Positions 1 to 8,143 of a stretch of DNA of 64,000 bases are shown piece after piece. The DNA comes from Pelomonas aquatica. GTDB taxonomy: Bacteria; Pseudomonadota; Gammaproteobacteria; Burkholderiales; Burkholderiaceae_C. The stretch is taken from positions 186,001-250,000 of the forward strand of contig NZ_JAPPUW010000002.1 of the NCBI RefSeq assembly GCF_026712205.1, in the 5' to 3' direction. The position numbers were made by a program, and so were the translations under genes. Below the pieces are notes generated by a model, which saw only the letters and a list, made by a program, of their open reading frames with translations, searched no databases and was not told the DNA's origin. The first letter of the stretch is position 1; the number at the start of each line of letters is the position of its first letter.

Positions 1-46
1 TAAACCCCGTCCCGCAATCGGGCCCCGAGCCGCCGCAGCTGCGGCT

Positions 47-625
47 TCACTCCAGCCGCGAAAACACGCAGGTGTCGCAGGGACGACCGTCGACGTCGAG
101 GCCGTGCCTCCTCAGCACGCCCTCCAGCTCGAAGCCGGCGCGCTCCGCCACCGCACGGCTCTTCACGTTGCGCGGGTCGCAGCGGATCTCCACGCGCCGC
201 GCGCCCAGTTGCTCGAAGGCCAGCGCCGCCAGCAGCCGCACGGCCTCGCCGACATGCCCCTGCCCGGCCGCCTCCGGCCGTATCCAGTAGCCGACCTCGA
301 AGCGCCGCACCGCCCAGTCGATGCGGTGCAGGCCCGCGCCGCCCAGCATGCGCCCCGGGCTGCCGTCGGCGCGGCGCGCATAGATCTGGAAGCACAGGTC
401 GCGGCGCATGATGAAGTCGGCCTGCATGCGCCGCACGACCCGCTCGGAGCTCTCCGCCGTCGGCGCCTCCTGGGCCCAGGGCATCCACGGCCGCAGATGC
501 GACAGCGACTGCGCGATGACGACGGCCATCTCCGCGCCCAGGCCGGCGCGCGGCGCCAGCAGCACGATGCGCTCGCCGTCAAGGCGCTCCGGCACGTCGA
601 TCAGCGGAGGGTCCGGCTCATTCAT
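47..625 (-). CDS. GNAT family N-acetyltransferase (RimJ/RimL type)
   Basis: Predicted acetyl-CoA-dependent N-acetyltransferase of 192 residues, a usual length for the RimJ/RimL branch. The central part carries the GNAT core: a GYWIRP strand followed by the acetyl-CoA pyrophosphate-binding loop AAGQGHVGEA (about residues 112-127), and the C-terminal NVKSRAVAERAGFELEG segment typical of this family. The ATG at 625 overlaps the stop of the upstream MFS gene as ATGA, so the two are translationally coupled and co-transcribed. Pairing with an exporter suggests modification and export of a small molecule such as an antibiotic, but that is inference; the true substrate (ribosomal protein or small amine) cannot be read from sequence. 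Confidence 0.88.
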   Translation of the reverse strand: MNEPDPPLIDVPERLDGERIVLLAPRAGLGAEMAVVIAQSLSHLRPWMPWAQEAPTAESSERVVRRMQADFIMRRDLCFQIYARRADGSPGRMLGGAGLHRIDWAVRRFEVGYWIRPEAAGQGHVGEAVRLLAALAFEQLGARRVEIRCDPRNVKSRAVAERAGFELEGVLRRHGLDVDGRPCDTCVFSRLE

Positions 626-1893
626 GCGGTCACGACCTCGACCGGCTTGGGCAGCTCGCGCACGCCGCGGATCACGTCATGCCGCCAGGCCAGCACGGCC
701 AGCAGGCAGGCACCCACGCCCGAGAAGCCCAGCGCCGCGCGCAGGCCGACATGCTCGCCCAGCCAGCCGCCGACCAGCGCGCCGGGGCCGGCCGGCAGCA
801 GGATGAGCCAGCGCATCGTGCTCGTCATGCGGCCCAGCATGGGCGCGGGCGTGACGGCCTGGCGCAGCGACAGGAAGTTGATGAAGATCAGCACCGCGCC
901 GACGCCGAAGGCGAACAGCATCAGCCCGAAGCTGACGACGCCGAACCGCCCCGTCGGCGCGAACGCGAGCTGCAGCCAGCCGATGCCGCAGGCCGCATAG
1001 CCCAGCACCAGGCAGGGCCCCGGCCCGATGCGGCGGCTGATGCGATGGCCGAAGACGCTGGCCAGCACCGTGCCGGCGCCCAGCGCGACATAGGACAGGC
1101 CCACGGTCTGCGGGCTGAGGTGCAACTCGCGCGTGGCGAACAGGATCTGCACGACCAGGGCCGCGTTGTGGAAGAGCTGCCAGCCGCCGCAGGCCGTGGC
1201 CAGGCTCACCAGCAGCCGGCGCTCGCGCACGAAATGCAGGCCGGCCTTCAGCTCGGGCCAGAAGGCCTGGCCGCGGCGTTCGGCCAGGGCCTCCTCGACC
1301 CGGATGCCACGCAGGATGGCCGCCGACACCAGCAGCAGCAGCGCATCCACGGCCAGCGCCAGCGGCGCGCCCAGCAGCTTGATCAGCGCGCCGGCCAGGC
1401 CCGGGCCGGCGACTTCGGCGCCCGACGAGGCCAGCGCATTCTTCGCATGCGCCTCCACCAGGCGCTCGCGCGGCACGACCTGGGTCAGCACGATCTGCGC
1501 GGCACTGCCGGCCACCGTGTAGACGCAGCCCAGCACGAAGCCGACGACATAGAGCCAGCCCATGCCCAGCCAACCCATCCAGGCCGCCAGCGGCACGCTG
1601 GCCACGGCGACGGCCAGCAGGCTCTCGCCGACGACATAGACCGGCAGTTTGCGCACGCGGTCCAGCAGCACGCCGGCCGGCAGCGAGAACAGCACGAAGG
1701 GCAGGATCTCCATCGCCTGCAGCAGGCCCATCTGCGTGGGGCTGGCCTGCAGCAGCACGGCCGCCGTCAGCGGCAGGGCCAGCATGGTGATCTGGCCGCC
1801 GAGAGAGGAGATCAGGATCGACGACCACAGCCGCCGGTAGACCGCATCGCGCAGCAGGTCGCCGGGCGCGAGGGAAAGGAACTTGGAGGACAT
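622..1893 (-). CDS. MFS transporter, DHA3/enterobactin-exporter-like
   Basis: Inner-membrane major facilitator of 423 residues with about 12 hydrophobic segments. The N-terminal half includes the MFS loop signature in degenerate form (PAGVLLDRVRKLPVY after TM2), and the architecture resembles the MFS_3 / DHA3 drug or siderophore exporters. A short cytoplasmic N-terminus (SLAPGDLLRDAVYRRLW) precedes TM1, as in that group. It is first in a two-gene operon with the acetyltransferase, overlapping it by 4 nt. Start chosen at the ATG at 1893, preceded by no better candidate. Substrate unknown. Confidence 0.88.
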   Translation of the reverse strand: MSSKFLSLAPGDLLRDAVYRRLWSSILISSLGGQITMLALPLTAAVLLQASPTQMGLLQAMEILPFVLFSLPAGVLLDRVRKLPVYVVGESLLAVAVASVPLAAWMGWLGMGWLYVVGFVLGCVYTVAGSAAQIVLTQVVPRERLVEAHAKNALASSGAEVAGPGLAGALIKLLGAPLALAVDALLLLVSAAILRGIRVEEALAERRGQAFWPELKAGLHFVRERRLLVSLATACGGWQLFHNAALVVQILFATRELHLSPQTVGLSYVALGAGTVLASVFGHRISRRIGPGPCLVLGYAACGIGWLQLAFAPTGRFGVVSFGLMLFAFGVGAVLIFINFLSLRQAVTPAPMLGRMTSTMRWLILLPAGPGALVGGWLGEHVGLRAALGFSGVGACLLAVLAWRHDVIRGVRELPKPVEVVTA

Positions 1894-2042
1894 GACGCTG
1901 AGGCTCCGACAGGACTCGACAGGCGGGAGGGGCTCCGCCGGGTGGTTTGGCGCGCAGCGGCGTCAGTCGAGGTCGAGCAGCTTGGTCATGCGCGGCATGC
2001 TAGCAGCGCACCGCTGCGGCGTCGCGTGCCGGCAGTCATGTC
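1894..2042. other. Intergenic spacer upstream of the MFS operon
   Basis: 149 bp between the start of the MFS gene and the end of the gamma-glutamyltransferase gene, both on the minus strand. It holds a tiny minus-strand frame (1963-1989, eight codons encoding MTKLLDLD) that could be a leader or chance. I see no clear promoter hexamers or terminator. Confidence 0.4.
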
Positions 2043-3656
2043 TCACCAACCCACGGCCGCGCCGTCGCGCCGCGGGTCGCTGGCGGCCACATAGCCCGCC
2101 ACGCCCGGCTCGCCCAGGCGCCAGATGAACTGGCCGGCGCCGAAGTCCTGGTAGCTGTCGTGGATGTCGCCGACCTGGTGGCCGCGCGCGCGCAGCCCCT
2201 CGATGGTGGCGGCCGGCATGTGGGGCTCGATGTTGATCGACAGGCCCTCGTTGAAGCGCCAGCGCGGCGCATCGCAGGCGGCCTGCGGGTTCTGGCCGTA
2301 GCAGAGCATGCGCACCAGCGTCTGCAGGTGGCCCTGCGGTTGCATGTTGCCGCCCATGACGCCGAAGCTCATGACCGGTGCATCGTCCTGCGTCAGGAAG
2401 GCGGGGATGATGGTGTGGAAGGGCCGCTTGCCCGGCGCGACCTGGTTGGGATGGCCGGCCTCCAGCGTGAAGCAGTGGCCACGGTTCTGCAGGCTGATGC
2501 CATAGCCCGGCAGCACGAGACCGGAGCCGAAGCCCATGTAGTTGCTCTGGATGAAGCTGACCATCATCCCGGACTCGTCGGCCGCGGTCAGGTAGATGGT
2601 GCCGCCCTTGACGGGGTTGCCGGCACCGAAGACCTGGGCGCGATCCGGATCGATGAGTCGAGCCCGCTCGGCGAGATAGCCAGGGTCGAGCAGCTGCGCC
2701 GCGCCGACGGGCATGGAGCCCGGCTCGGCGACGAAGCGGTAGACGTCGGCGAAGGCCAGCTTCATCGCCTCGATCATCAGATGCTGGGCCTCGGGGCTGT
2801 CGACCGCATGGGCCGCCAGGCCGCGGTGTTCGAGCAGGCCCAGCGCCATCTGCGCCGCGATGCCCTGGCCGTTAGGCGGGATCTCGTGCAGCGTGTAGCC
2901 GGCAAAGTCCTTGGCCAGCGGCGTGACCCATTCGGGCCGGTAGGCCGCCAGATCGGCCTCGGCCAGCGCGCCACCCGTCTCACGCGCGAAGCGGGCCAGG
3001 GCCGCCGCGATCTCGCCGCGGTAGAAGGCCTCGCCCCTGGAGTCGGCGATCAGCCTCAGGCTGCGGGCCGCATCGGCGAAGCGGAACAGCTCGCCCACCT
3101 CGGGCGCGCGGCCCTGCGGCAGGAAGGCCTGCGCAAAGCCCGGCTGCGACGTGATCTCGCCCAGGCCCGCGGCCATGGCCCATTTGCCCTGCACGATGGG
3201 CGGCACGGCATGGCCGCGCTCGGCAATCTCGATGGCCGGCTGCATCAGGTCCGCAAAGGGCAGCCTGCCGAAGCGCTCGCTCAGCGCCGCCCACGCGCCG
3301 ACGGCGCCCGGCACCGTCACCGAGCCCCAGCCCCGCCGCGGCATGACCTGACCCTGGAAGAACTCGGGCGTCCACGCCGCCGGCGCCGGGCCACTGGCGT
3401 TGAGGCCATGCAGTTGCCGGCCATCCCACAGGATGCAGAAGGCGTCCGACCCCAGGCCGTTGCTGCAGGGCTCGACCACCGTCATGCAGGCCGCCGTCGC
3501 GATGGCGGCATCCACCGCATTGCCGCCGGCCTGCAGCAGCGCCAAGCCGGCCTGGGCCGCGAGCGGATGCGAGGTCGACACGATGTTGCGCGCGAACAGC
3601 GGGCTGCGCCGGCTGACGTAGCCGGCGCTCCAGTCGAAACGGGCGGAGGTATTCAT
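2043..3656 (-). CDS. Gamma-glutamyltransferase family protein (cytoplasmic, YwrD-like)
   Basis: Ntn-hydrolase of the gamma-glutamyltranspeptidase family, 537 residues, the usual length. Such enzymes self-cleave into two subunits before a threonine that becomes the nucleophile. Here the conserved position is Thr353 in the segment KGGTIYLTAADESG, followed by the family's NYMGFGSG and GHCFTLEAGHPNQ regions. The N-terminal half has the expected ASTSHPLAAQAGLALLQ-type start and GGNAVDAAIA. No signal peptide is present, unlike periplasmic Ggt, so it resembles the cytoplasmic YwrD-like subgroup whose substrate is uncertain. The ATG at 3656 is preferred; an upstream extension to 3689 lacks family similarity and runs through a palindrome. 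Confidence 0.9.
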   Translation of the reverse strand: MNTSARFDWSAGYVSRRSPLFARNIVSTSHPLAAQAGLALLQAGGNAVDAAIATAACMTVVEPCSNGLGSDAFCILWDGRQLHGLNASGPAPAAWTPEFFQGQVMPRRGWGSVTVPGAVGAWAALSERFGRLPFADLMQPAIEIAERGHAVPPIVQGKWAMAAGLGEITSQPGFAQAFLPQGRAPEVGELFRFADAARSLRLIADSRGEAFYRGEIAAALARFARETGGALAEADLAAYRPEWVTPLAKDFAGYTLHEIPPNGQGIAAQMALGLLEHRGLAAHAVDSPEAQHLMIEAMKLAFADVYRFVAEPGSMPVGAAQLLDPGYLAERARLIDPDRAQVFGAGNPVKGGTIYLTAADESGMMVSFIQSNYMGFGSGLVLPGYGISLQNRGHCFTLEAGHPNQVAPGKRPFHTIIPAFLTQDDAPVMSFGVMGGNMQPQGHLQTLVRMLCYGQNPQAACDAPRWRFNEGLSINIEPHMPAATIEGLRARGHQVGDIHDSYQDFGAGQFIWRLGEPGVAGYVAASDPRRDGAAVGW

Positions 3657-3672
3657 GCGCGTTGATTCTGCC

Positions 3673-3690
3673 GTTGTAAAGCTTTGCAAC
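3673..3690. promoter_or_regulatory. Near-perfect 18-bp palindrome, candidate operator of the ggt-like gene
   Basis: GTTGTAAAGCTTTGCAAC is its own reverse complement except for one symmetric pair. It begins 17 nt upstream of the gamma-glutamyltransferase ATG, in the spacer shared with the divergent secreted-peptide gene. Size and position fit a dimeric repressor site; no regulator is encoded next to it. Confidence 0.35.
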
Positions 3691-3790
3691 CGACCGGCCC
3701 CGCGTCAACGGGCGGTGCACAGTCGCCGTTGTTTGGCCAAGCTCTCGCAAGAGCCGACCCGAAACCCCAAACCACCCTGGAGCCCTCAAG

Positions 3791-4045
3791 ATGAACACGC
3801 TGAAGACCACCATCGCCACCGCCCTCATCACGCTTGCCTCGGGCGTGGCCCTGGCCCAGACCCCGGCCTCCGCACCGGCCGCCCCCGCCAAGCCGGCCCC
3901 CGCCGCCACCGCGGCTCCGGCCGCAGCTGCCGCCCCTGCCGAAGCCGCCAGCGGTGCCAAGCATGGCCACAAGCATCACCACCACAAGAAGGCCGCCGAT
4001 GCCAAGGCCGGCGACGCCGCCAAGACCGAGACCAAGACGCAGTAA
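3791..4045 (+). CDS. Small secreted Ala/His-rich protein
   Basis: 84-residue exported peptide. Residues 1-22 form a classical signal peptide (MNTLKTTIATALITLASG core) with predicted cleavage after ALA before Gln23. The mature part is a low-complexity Ala/Pro linker followed by a histidine cluster KHGHKHHHHKK (about residues 57-67) and a Lys/Ala-rich tail. The His cluster could bind Ni, Cu or Zn, or buffer acid like acid-shock peptides; this is inference from composition only. I do not recognise a named family. It is a single gene with its own intrinsic terminator 20 nt downstream, divergent from the gamma-glutamyltransferase gene. Confidence 0.72.
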   Translation: MNTLKTTIATALITLASGVALAQTPASAPAAPAKPAPAATAAPAAAAAPAEAASGAKHGHKHHHHKKAADAKAGDAAKTETKTQ

Positions 4046-4064
4046 GCGCCACAGCGCTCTGCGC

Positions 4065-4097
4065 AAGGCCGCAGCCCGCAAGGGTTGCGGCCTTTTT
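4065..4097 (+). terminator. Intrinsic terminator of the small secreted protein gene
   Basis: Perfect 9-bp stem AAGGCCGCA / TGCGGCCTT (4065-4073 with 4086-4094), 12-nt loop, ending in a run of five T. Correctly placed 20 nt after the stop codon. Confidence 0.85.
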
Positions 4098-4161
4098 CCA
4101 TTGAGGGCGTACAGGCCGTGAACTGTGTCTCGAACTGCCTTCCCACCCCCCGCGTCGAGGC

Positions 4162-4191
4162 GTGACGCGAAGCGCCGCCGCTTCCTAGACT
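4162..4191 (+). promoter_or_regulatory. Candidate promoter with very short leader for the PEP-CTERM gene
   Basis: GTGACG (4162-4167), an 18-bp spacer and TAGACT (4186-4191) lie 8 nt before the ATG at 4200, which would give a nearly leaderless mRNA. A 6-bp inverted repeat CGCGTC/GACGCG (4151-4169) overlaps the -35 region. Confidence 0.4.
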
Positions 4192-4199
4192 GGCGGGCT

Positions 4200-5117
4200 A
4201 TGCCTTACGCCCTGCCCTGCTCGCTGCGCCGTCTCGCGCTGGCCGCCTCCCTCCTCGCCGCCGGCGCGGCCCACGCCGGCCCGATCGGCCTCGGCCTGGA
4301 CTCCAGCCTGAACCTGCTCGCCTTCGGCAATATGAACGTCAGCAGCAGCGACGTGGAAGGCCGCGTGGCCGTCGGCGGCAACGCCAGCCTCGGCGGCTAT
4401 TCGATCAACACCAAGACCGGCTCCAGCGCCCTCTACAACGGCACCGGCCTGACGGTGGGCGGCAACCTCAGCTTCTCCAGCGGCTCGGTCTGGGGCGGCG
4501 CCATCGTCGGCGGCAGCTACACGCCCAGCCCATCCGGCACTGTGATGGGCGGCGTGCAGGGCGGCCGGGGCTTCGCGTTCGCGAGCGAGCAGCAGCGCCT
4601 GGCCGCGCTGTCGTCGACGCTGGACGCGCTGACCAACACGGGCAGCGCCGTCGACCAGTGGGGCACGCTGCACTTCGACGCCACCGGCCAGTCGCTCGCG
4701 GTGTTCGACATCCAGGCCGCCGACGCGGCCTGGAACCTGCAGATCGACGGCCTGGCCAGCGGCGCGCAGATCCTCGTCAACGTCCACGGCGCATCGGTCG
4801 ACTTCGGCAACCACGGCTACACCGGCTTCAACAAGGGCCAGGTGCTGTTCAACCTGCCCGAGGCGACCAGCATCATCCTCAACGGCGGCATCAACGCCTC
4901 GCTGCTGGCGCTGAACGCCAGCGTCGGCCAGGGCTGGGGCCAGATCAACGGCCAGGTCGTCGTGAAAAACTGGAACAGCAGCGTGCAGGTCAACGACGCG
5001 CCGATGCCGGTCCAGTCCCAATCCCAGACTCAGCATGTACCGGAGCCGGCCTCGCTGACCTTGGCCGGCCTGGGCCTGGTGGCCGCCACGCTGGCACGCC
5101 GGCGCGGCCGGCGCTGA
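4200..5117 (+). CDS. Choice-of-anchor A family protein with PEP-CTERM sorting signal
   Basis: Exported surface protein of 305 residues. It opens with a signal peptide (hydrophobic LALAASLLAAGAAHA, cleavage before Gly-Pro-Ile), continues with a Gly/Asn/Ser-rich beta-strand domain typical of choice-of-anchor A proteins (GNMNVSSSDVEGRVAVGGN near the start, NLPEATSIILNGGIN later), and ends with a PEP-CTERM tail: VPEPASLTL, a hydrophobic stretch, then the basic cluster ARRRGRR. PEP-CTERM proteins are processed by an exosortase and are usually linked to exopolysaccharide production. No exosortase is visible here. The ATG at 4200 is chosen because the signal peptide begins there; the reading frame stays open further upstream without a signal sequence. 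Confidence 0.88.
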   Translation: MPYALPCSLRRLALAASLLAAGAAHAGPIGLGLDSSLNLLAFGNMNVSSSDVEGRVAVGGNASLGGYSINTKTGSSALYNGTGLTVGGNLSFSSGSVWGGAIVGGSYTPSPSGTVMGGVQGGRGFAFASEQQRLAALSSTLDALTNTGSAVDQWGTLHFDATGQSLAVFDIQAADAAWNLQIDGLASGAQILVNVHGASVDFGNHGYTGFNKGQVLFNLPEATSIILNGGINASLLALNASVGQGWGQINGQVVVKNWNSSVQVNDAPMPVQSQSQTQHVPEPASLTLAGLGLVAATLARRRGRR

Positions 5118-5118
5118 T

Positions 5119-6108
5119 TCAGCGGATCGGCGCCAACTCGCGCAGCGCCTTCACGGCGCCACCGCCGATGGACGCGCCGAAGCGCTTGGCCAGCCGCTCG
5201 GCGACATTCTCGCGCGGCGTGTAGTCGATGACGTCCTCGGCCTTGACCACCTCGCGGGCCACGAAATCGAGGTTGCCATAGCGGTCCGCCAGGCCGAGCT
5301 TGACGGCCTGCTCGCCGTTCCAGAACAGGCCCGAGAAGGTCTCCGGCGTTTCCTTCAGCCGCTTGCCGCGGCCCTCGCGCACGACGGCGATGAACTGCTG
5401 GTGGATCTGGTCGAGCATGGCCTGGGCATAGGCGCGCTGCCTGGGCGTCACGGGGCTGAACGGGTCCAGCATGCCCTTGTTCTCGCCGGCCGTCATCAGC
5501 CGCCGCTCGACGCCGACCTTGTCCATCAGGCCGGTGAAGCCGAAGCCGTCCATCAGCACGCCGATGGAACCGACGACCGAGGCCTTGTCGACGAAGATCT
5601 CGTCCGCCGCCGCAGCGATGTAGTAGGCCCCCGACGCGCACATCTCCTCGACGACCGCATAGACCGGCTTGTCGTACTGCTTCTTCAGCCGCTTGATCTC
5701 GTCATAGACGATGCCGGCCTGCACCGGGCTGCCGCCGGGCGAGTTGATGCGCAGCACGATGGCCTGGGCCGCGTCGTCCTTGAAGGCATCCTTCAGCGCG
5801 GCCAGCAGCAGCTCGGCGCTGGCGTCGCTGTCGGCGGCGATCTCGCCGCGCACGTCGATGAGGGCCGTGTGCGGCTCGGCGGACGGCGTCACATGCCGCG
5901 TCTGCAGCCACAGGCTGTAGACCAGCAGGGCCGCGAGGCCGAGCCAGAACAGGCGGAACAGGTTGCGCCAGCGCCGCTCGGCGCGCCGCTCGCGCAGGAA
6001 GTCGCGCGCCAGCTGCGCGAACACCGGCTCGGTCTCGGGCGTGATCGCGGGCGGCACGCCGATGGGGTCTTGCATCGGAGGCGGCAGGTCGTCGGATGGA
6101 GTGCTCAT
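5119..6108 (-). CDS. sppA: S49 family signal-peptide peptidase (SppA-like)
   Basis: Membrane-anchored serine protease of 329 residues, the half-length SppA form. After a cytoplasmic N-terminus, one transmembrane helix spans about residues 49-68; the protease domain is therefore periplasmic. The Ser-Lys dyad is visible: Ser159 in MCASGAYYIA and Lys211 in GENKGMLDPF, with INSPGGS before and the VGSIGVL strand between. SppA degrades signal peptides left in the membrane after preprotein cleavage. It is the last gene of the rluC-HAD-Rieske-sppA operon, one nt after the Rieske gene, and meets the PEP-CTERM gene tail to tail with a single base between the stops. Confidence 0.93.
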   Translation of the reverse strand: MSTPSDDLPPPMQDPIGVPPAITPETEPVFAQLARDFLRERRAERRWRNLFRLFWLGLAALLVYSLWLQTRHVTPSAEPHTALIDVRGEIAADSDASAELLLAALKDAFKDDAAQAIVLRINSPGGSPVQAGIVYDEIKRLKKQYDKPVYAVVEEMCASGAYYIAAAADEIFVDKASVVGSIGVLMDGFGFTGLMDKVGVERRLMTAGENKGMLDPFSPVTPRQRAYAQAMLDQIHQQFIAVVREGRGKRLKETPETFSGLFWNGEQAVKLGLADRYGNLDFVAREVVKAEDVIDYTPRENVAERLAKRFGASIGGGAVKALRELAPIR

Positions 6109-6109
6109 A

Positions 6110-6496
6110 TCAGTCTTCGAAGGCGGGCTTGGTGTCGCGGGTCGGGTGCCAGTAGACCTGGCCCTCGCTCTCGGTGAGTTCGATGCGGGTCAGCCGGCCG
6201 CGGTTGCAGGGGCCCATCACGCACTGCCCGCTGAGCGGGTCGTAGACGGCACCGTGGATGCTGCACATGATGTACTTCCTGTCGCGGTCCAGGAACTCGC
6301 CGTCCTGCCAGTCCATCTCGGTCGGCACGTGGGCGCAGCGGTTCAGGTAGGCGACGGCGCGGCCGTCGAAGCGCAGCGCGAAGGCCCGCACCGGCTCGCG
6401 CCACTGGACGACGTGGAAGCTCACCGCCTTGCCGCGCTCCGGCAGGTCGGCGGACGCGCACAGGTATTGCGGCGGCGCGACGTCGGGTTCAGGCAT
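6110..6496 (-). CDS. Rieske [2Fe-2S] domain protein
   Basis: Small cytoplasmic Rieske protein, 128 residues, with all four cluster ligands: Cys54-x-His56 in NRCAHVPTE and Cys78-x-x-His81 in MCSIHGAVYD, which together bind a [2Fe-2S] cluster. There is no signal peptide or oxygenase catalytic domain, so it is a stand-alone ferredoxin-like Rieske rather than a bc1 subunit. Its electron partner is unknown. The ATG at 6496 overlaps the end of the HAD gene by 8 nt. The placement between a HAD phosphatase and SppA is, from general knowledge, a common arrangement in Burkholderiales. Confidence 0.92.
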   Translation of the reverse strand: MPEPDVAPPQYLCASADLPERGKAVSFHVVQWREPVRAFALRFDGRAVAYLNRCAHVPTEMDWQDGEFLDRDRKYIMCSIHGAVYDPLSGQCVMGPCNRGRLTRIELTESEGQVYWHPTRDTKPAFED

Positions 6497-7148
6497 GCTG
6501 GACCAGCCAGTCGTGCAGTTCGCGCGTGGAGTGAGCGATGAACAGCGGCTGGTGCTCGGCGAAGCTCTCGTGATCGTGCGCGCCGAAGCTGACCGCGACG
6601 CTGGGCACGCCGGCATTGGCGGCCAGCTGCAGGTCATGCGTCGTGTCGCCGACCATCAGCGTGCGCTCGGGCTCGGCGCCGAACTCGCGCATCAGCTCCA
6701 GCAGCATCTGCGGATGCGGCTTGGAGCGCGTCTCGTCGGCCGTGCGCGTGCCGTCGAACATCTGCGTCAGCTCGGCATGGGCCAGCACGCGGTCCAGGCC
6801 GACGCGGTTCTTGCCGGTGGCCACGGCCAGCCAGTGGTGGCGGGCCTTCAGCGCCTGCAGCATCTCGATGCTGCCGTCGAACAGCGACACCTCGTGCTCG
6901 GAAGCCAGGTAGTGGTGCCGGTAGCGCAGGCCCAGCTCCGGGTAGCGCTCCGCGGGCAGGCCCGGCACGGCATGCTCCAGCGCATCGCGCAGTCCCAGGC
7001 CGATGACGTATTTGGCGCGCTCGAACTCGGGCTCGGGCAGGCCGATGTCGACGGCGGCGCGCTGGATGCAGCGCGCGATCAGCGCGGTGGAGTCGAACAG
7101 GGTGCCGTCCCAGTCGAAGGCGATCAGGTCGAAGCGTTGCGGTCTCAT
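6489..7148 (-). CDS. HAD-superfamily hydrolase, phosphoglycolate-phosphatase-like
   Basis: 219-residue haloacid dehalogenase-fold phosphatase. Motif I is FDWDGTLFD (nucleophile Asp12, acid/base Asp14), motif II the VATGK segment, motif III the Lys in RSKPHPQM and motif IV VGDTTHDLQLA. The helical cap between motifs I and II places it with Gph/PGP-type phosphatases. Candidate substrates are phosphoglycolate or a nucleotide or sugar phosphate; sequence alone does not decide. Its ATG overlaps the rluC stop and its end overlaps the Rieske gene start, so it is translated from the same operon. Confidence 0.92.
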   Translation of the reverse strand: MRPQRFDLIAFDWDGTLFDSTALIARCIQRAAVDIGLPEPEFERAKYVIGLGLRDALEHAVPGLPAERYPELGLRYRHHYLASEHEVSLFDGSIEMLQALKARHHWLAVATGKNRVGLDRVLAHAELTQMFDGTRTADETRSKPHPQMLLELMREFGAEPERTLMVGDTTHDLQLAANAGVPSVAVSFGAHDHESFAEHQPLFIAHSTRELHDWLVQHA

Positions 7149-8143
7149 GGGGTCATCAGCTTCTCACACTCGGGCGGCAGCGGCGCTTCGCAACTCATCT
7201 CGGCCCCGGTGGCCGGATGGGTGAAGCGCAGCTGGCGGGCGTGCAGGAACATGCGGTCGAACTTCGCGGCGCCGCGGGCCAGCTCGCGGTTGCGCTCGAA
7301 GTCGCCGTACTTGGGGTCGCCGACGATGGGGTGGCCGGCCTGCTGCAGGTGCACGCGGATCTGGTGGGTGCGGCCGGTCTTGATGGTCACGTCGAGCAGG
7401 CTGAACTGCGGCGTCTTCTGCACGACCTTGACGAGGCTGATCGAGCGCTTGGCTTCGTCCTCGTCCGGTTTGCCCGGGCGCACCCAGCGCTCGCCGTCGC
7501 CGCCGACGAACTTCACGAGCGGCACGTCGATGACCTTGAGCTTGTCGGGCCAGTCGCCCCAGACCAGGGCAGCATAGGTCTTGCCCGTCTCGCGGTCGCG
7601 CAACTGGTCCTGCAGATTCGTCAGCGCGCTGCGCTTCTTCGCGATCATCAGCAGGCCCGAGGTCTCCTTGTCCAGGCGGTGCACCAGCTCCAGGAACCTG
7701 GCCTGGGGCCGCGCACGGCGCAGCGCCTCGATGACGCCATAGCTGACGCCGGAGCCGCCATGCACGGCCACGCCGGCCGGCTTGTCGATGACGAGCAGGT
7801 GCTCGTCCTCGAACACGACCGGGAACTCGCGCGCCGGGGCCGCCGGAGCCTCGGCCTTCTCGGGCACGCGCACCGGCGGGATGCGGACTTCGTCACCGAT
7901 CTCCAGCCTTGTGTCGGCATGCGCCCGGCCCTTGTTGACGCGCACTTCACCGGCGCGGATGACGCGGTAAACATGGGTCTTGGGCACGCCCTTGAGCTCG
8001 CGCAGCAGGAAGTTGTCCAGCCGCTGGCCGGCCGATCCCTCGTCGACGACGACGCGTCGGACCGCGGGTTTGTCCGTACTCACGGCGGCCTTCACCCCCG
8101 TGGCGGGGGCCGCCGGCGCTGCCCCTATAATCCTTTTCACCAC
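7145..8143 (-). CDS. rluC: 23S rRNA pseudouridine synthase RluC
   Basis: Pseudouridine synthase that modifies uridines 955, 2504 and 2580 (E. coli numbering) of 23S rRNA. An N-terminal S4 RNA-binding domain (GQRLDNFLLRELKGVPKTHVY onward, with a basic patch VRVNKGRA) is followed by the RluA-type catalytic domain with the HRLDKETSGLLM motif holding the catalytic Asp. The divergent arrangement with rne is that of E. coli. The start is uncertain: the frame extends to a TTG at 8188, but that stretch (8150-8188) is AT-rich and contains TAAAAT at 8173-8178 on the minus strand, so I take GTG at 8143 (332 residues) as more likely; GTG at 8140 is equally possible. Confidence 0.93.
   Translation of the reverse strand: MVKRIIGAAPAAPATGVKAAVSTDKPAVRRVVVDEGSAGQRLDNFLLRELKGVPKTHVYRVIRAGEVRVNKGRAHADTRLEIGDEVRIPPVRVPEKAEAPAAPAREFPVVFEDEHLLVIDKPAGVAVHGGSGVSYGVIEALRRARPQARFLELVHRLDKETSGLLMIAKKRSALTNLQDQLRDRETGKTYAALVWGDWPDKLKVIDVPLVKFVGGDGERWVRPGKPDEDEAKRSISLVKVVQKTPQFSLLDVTIKTGRTHQIRVHLQQAGHPIVGDPKYGDFERNRELARGAAKFDRMFLHARQLRFTHPATGAEMSCEAPLPPECEKLMTP

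Noticed and set aside
2160-3665. 501-codon plus-strand open frame
   Set aside because: Antisense to the gamma-glutamyltransferase gene, low-complexity composition and no motif; a GC-bias artefact.
8126-8131. TATAAT as a definite rne promoter
   Set aside because: The hexamer is perfect but lies inside rluC coding sequence and lacks a -35; kept only as a note in the rne leader entry.
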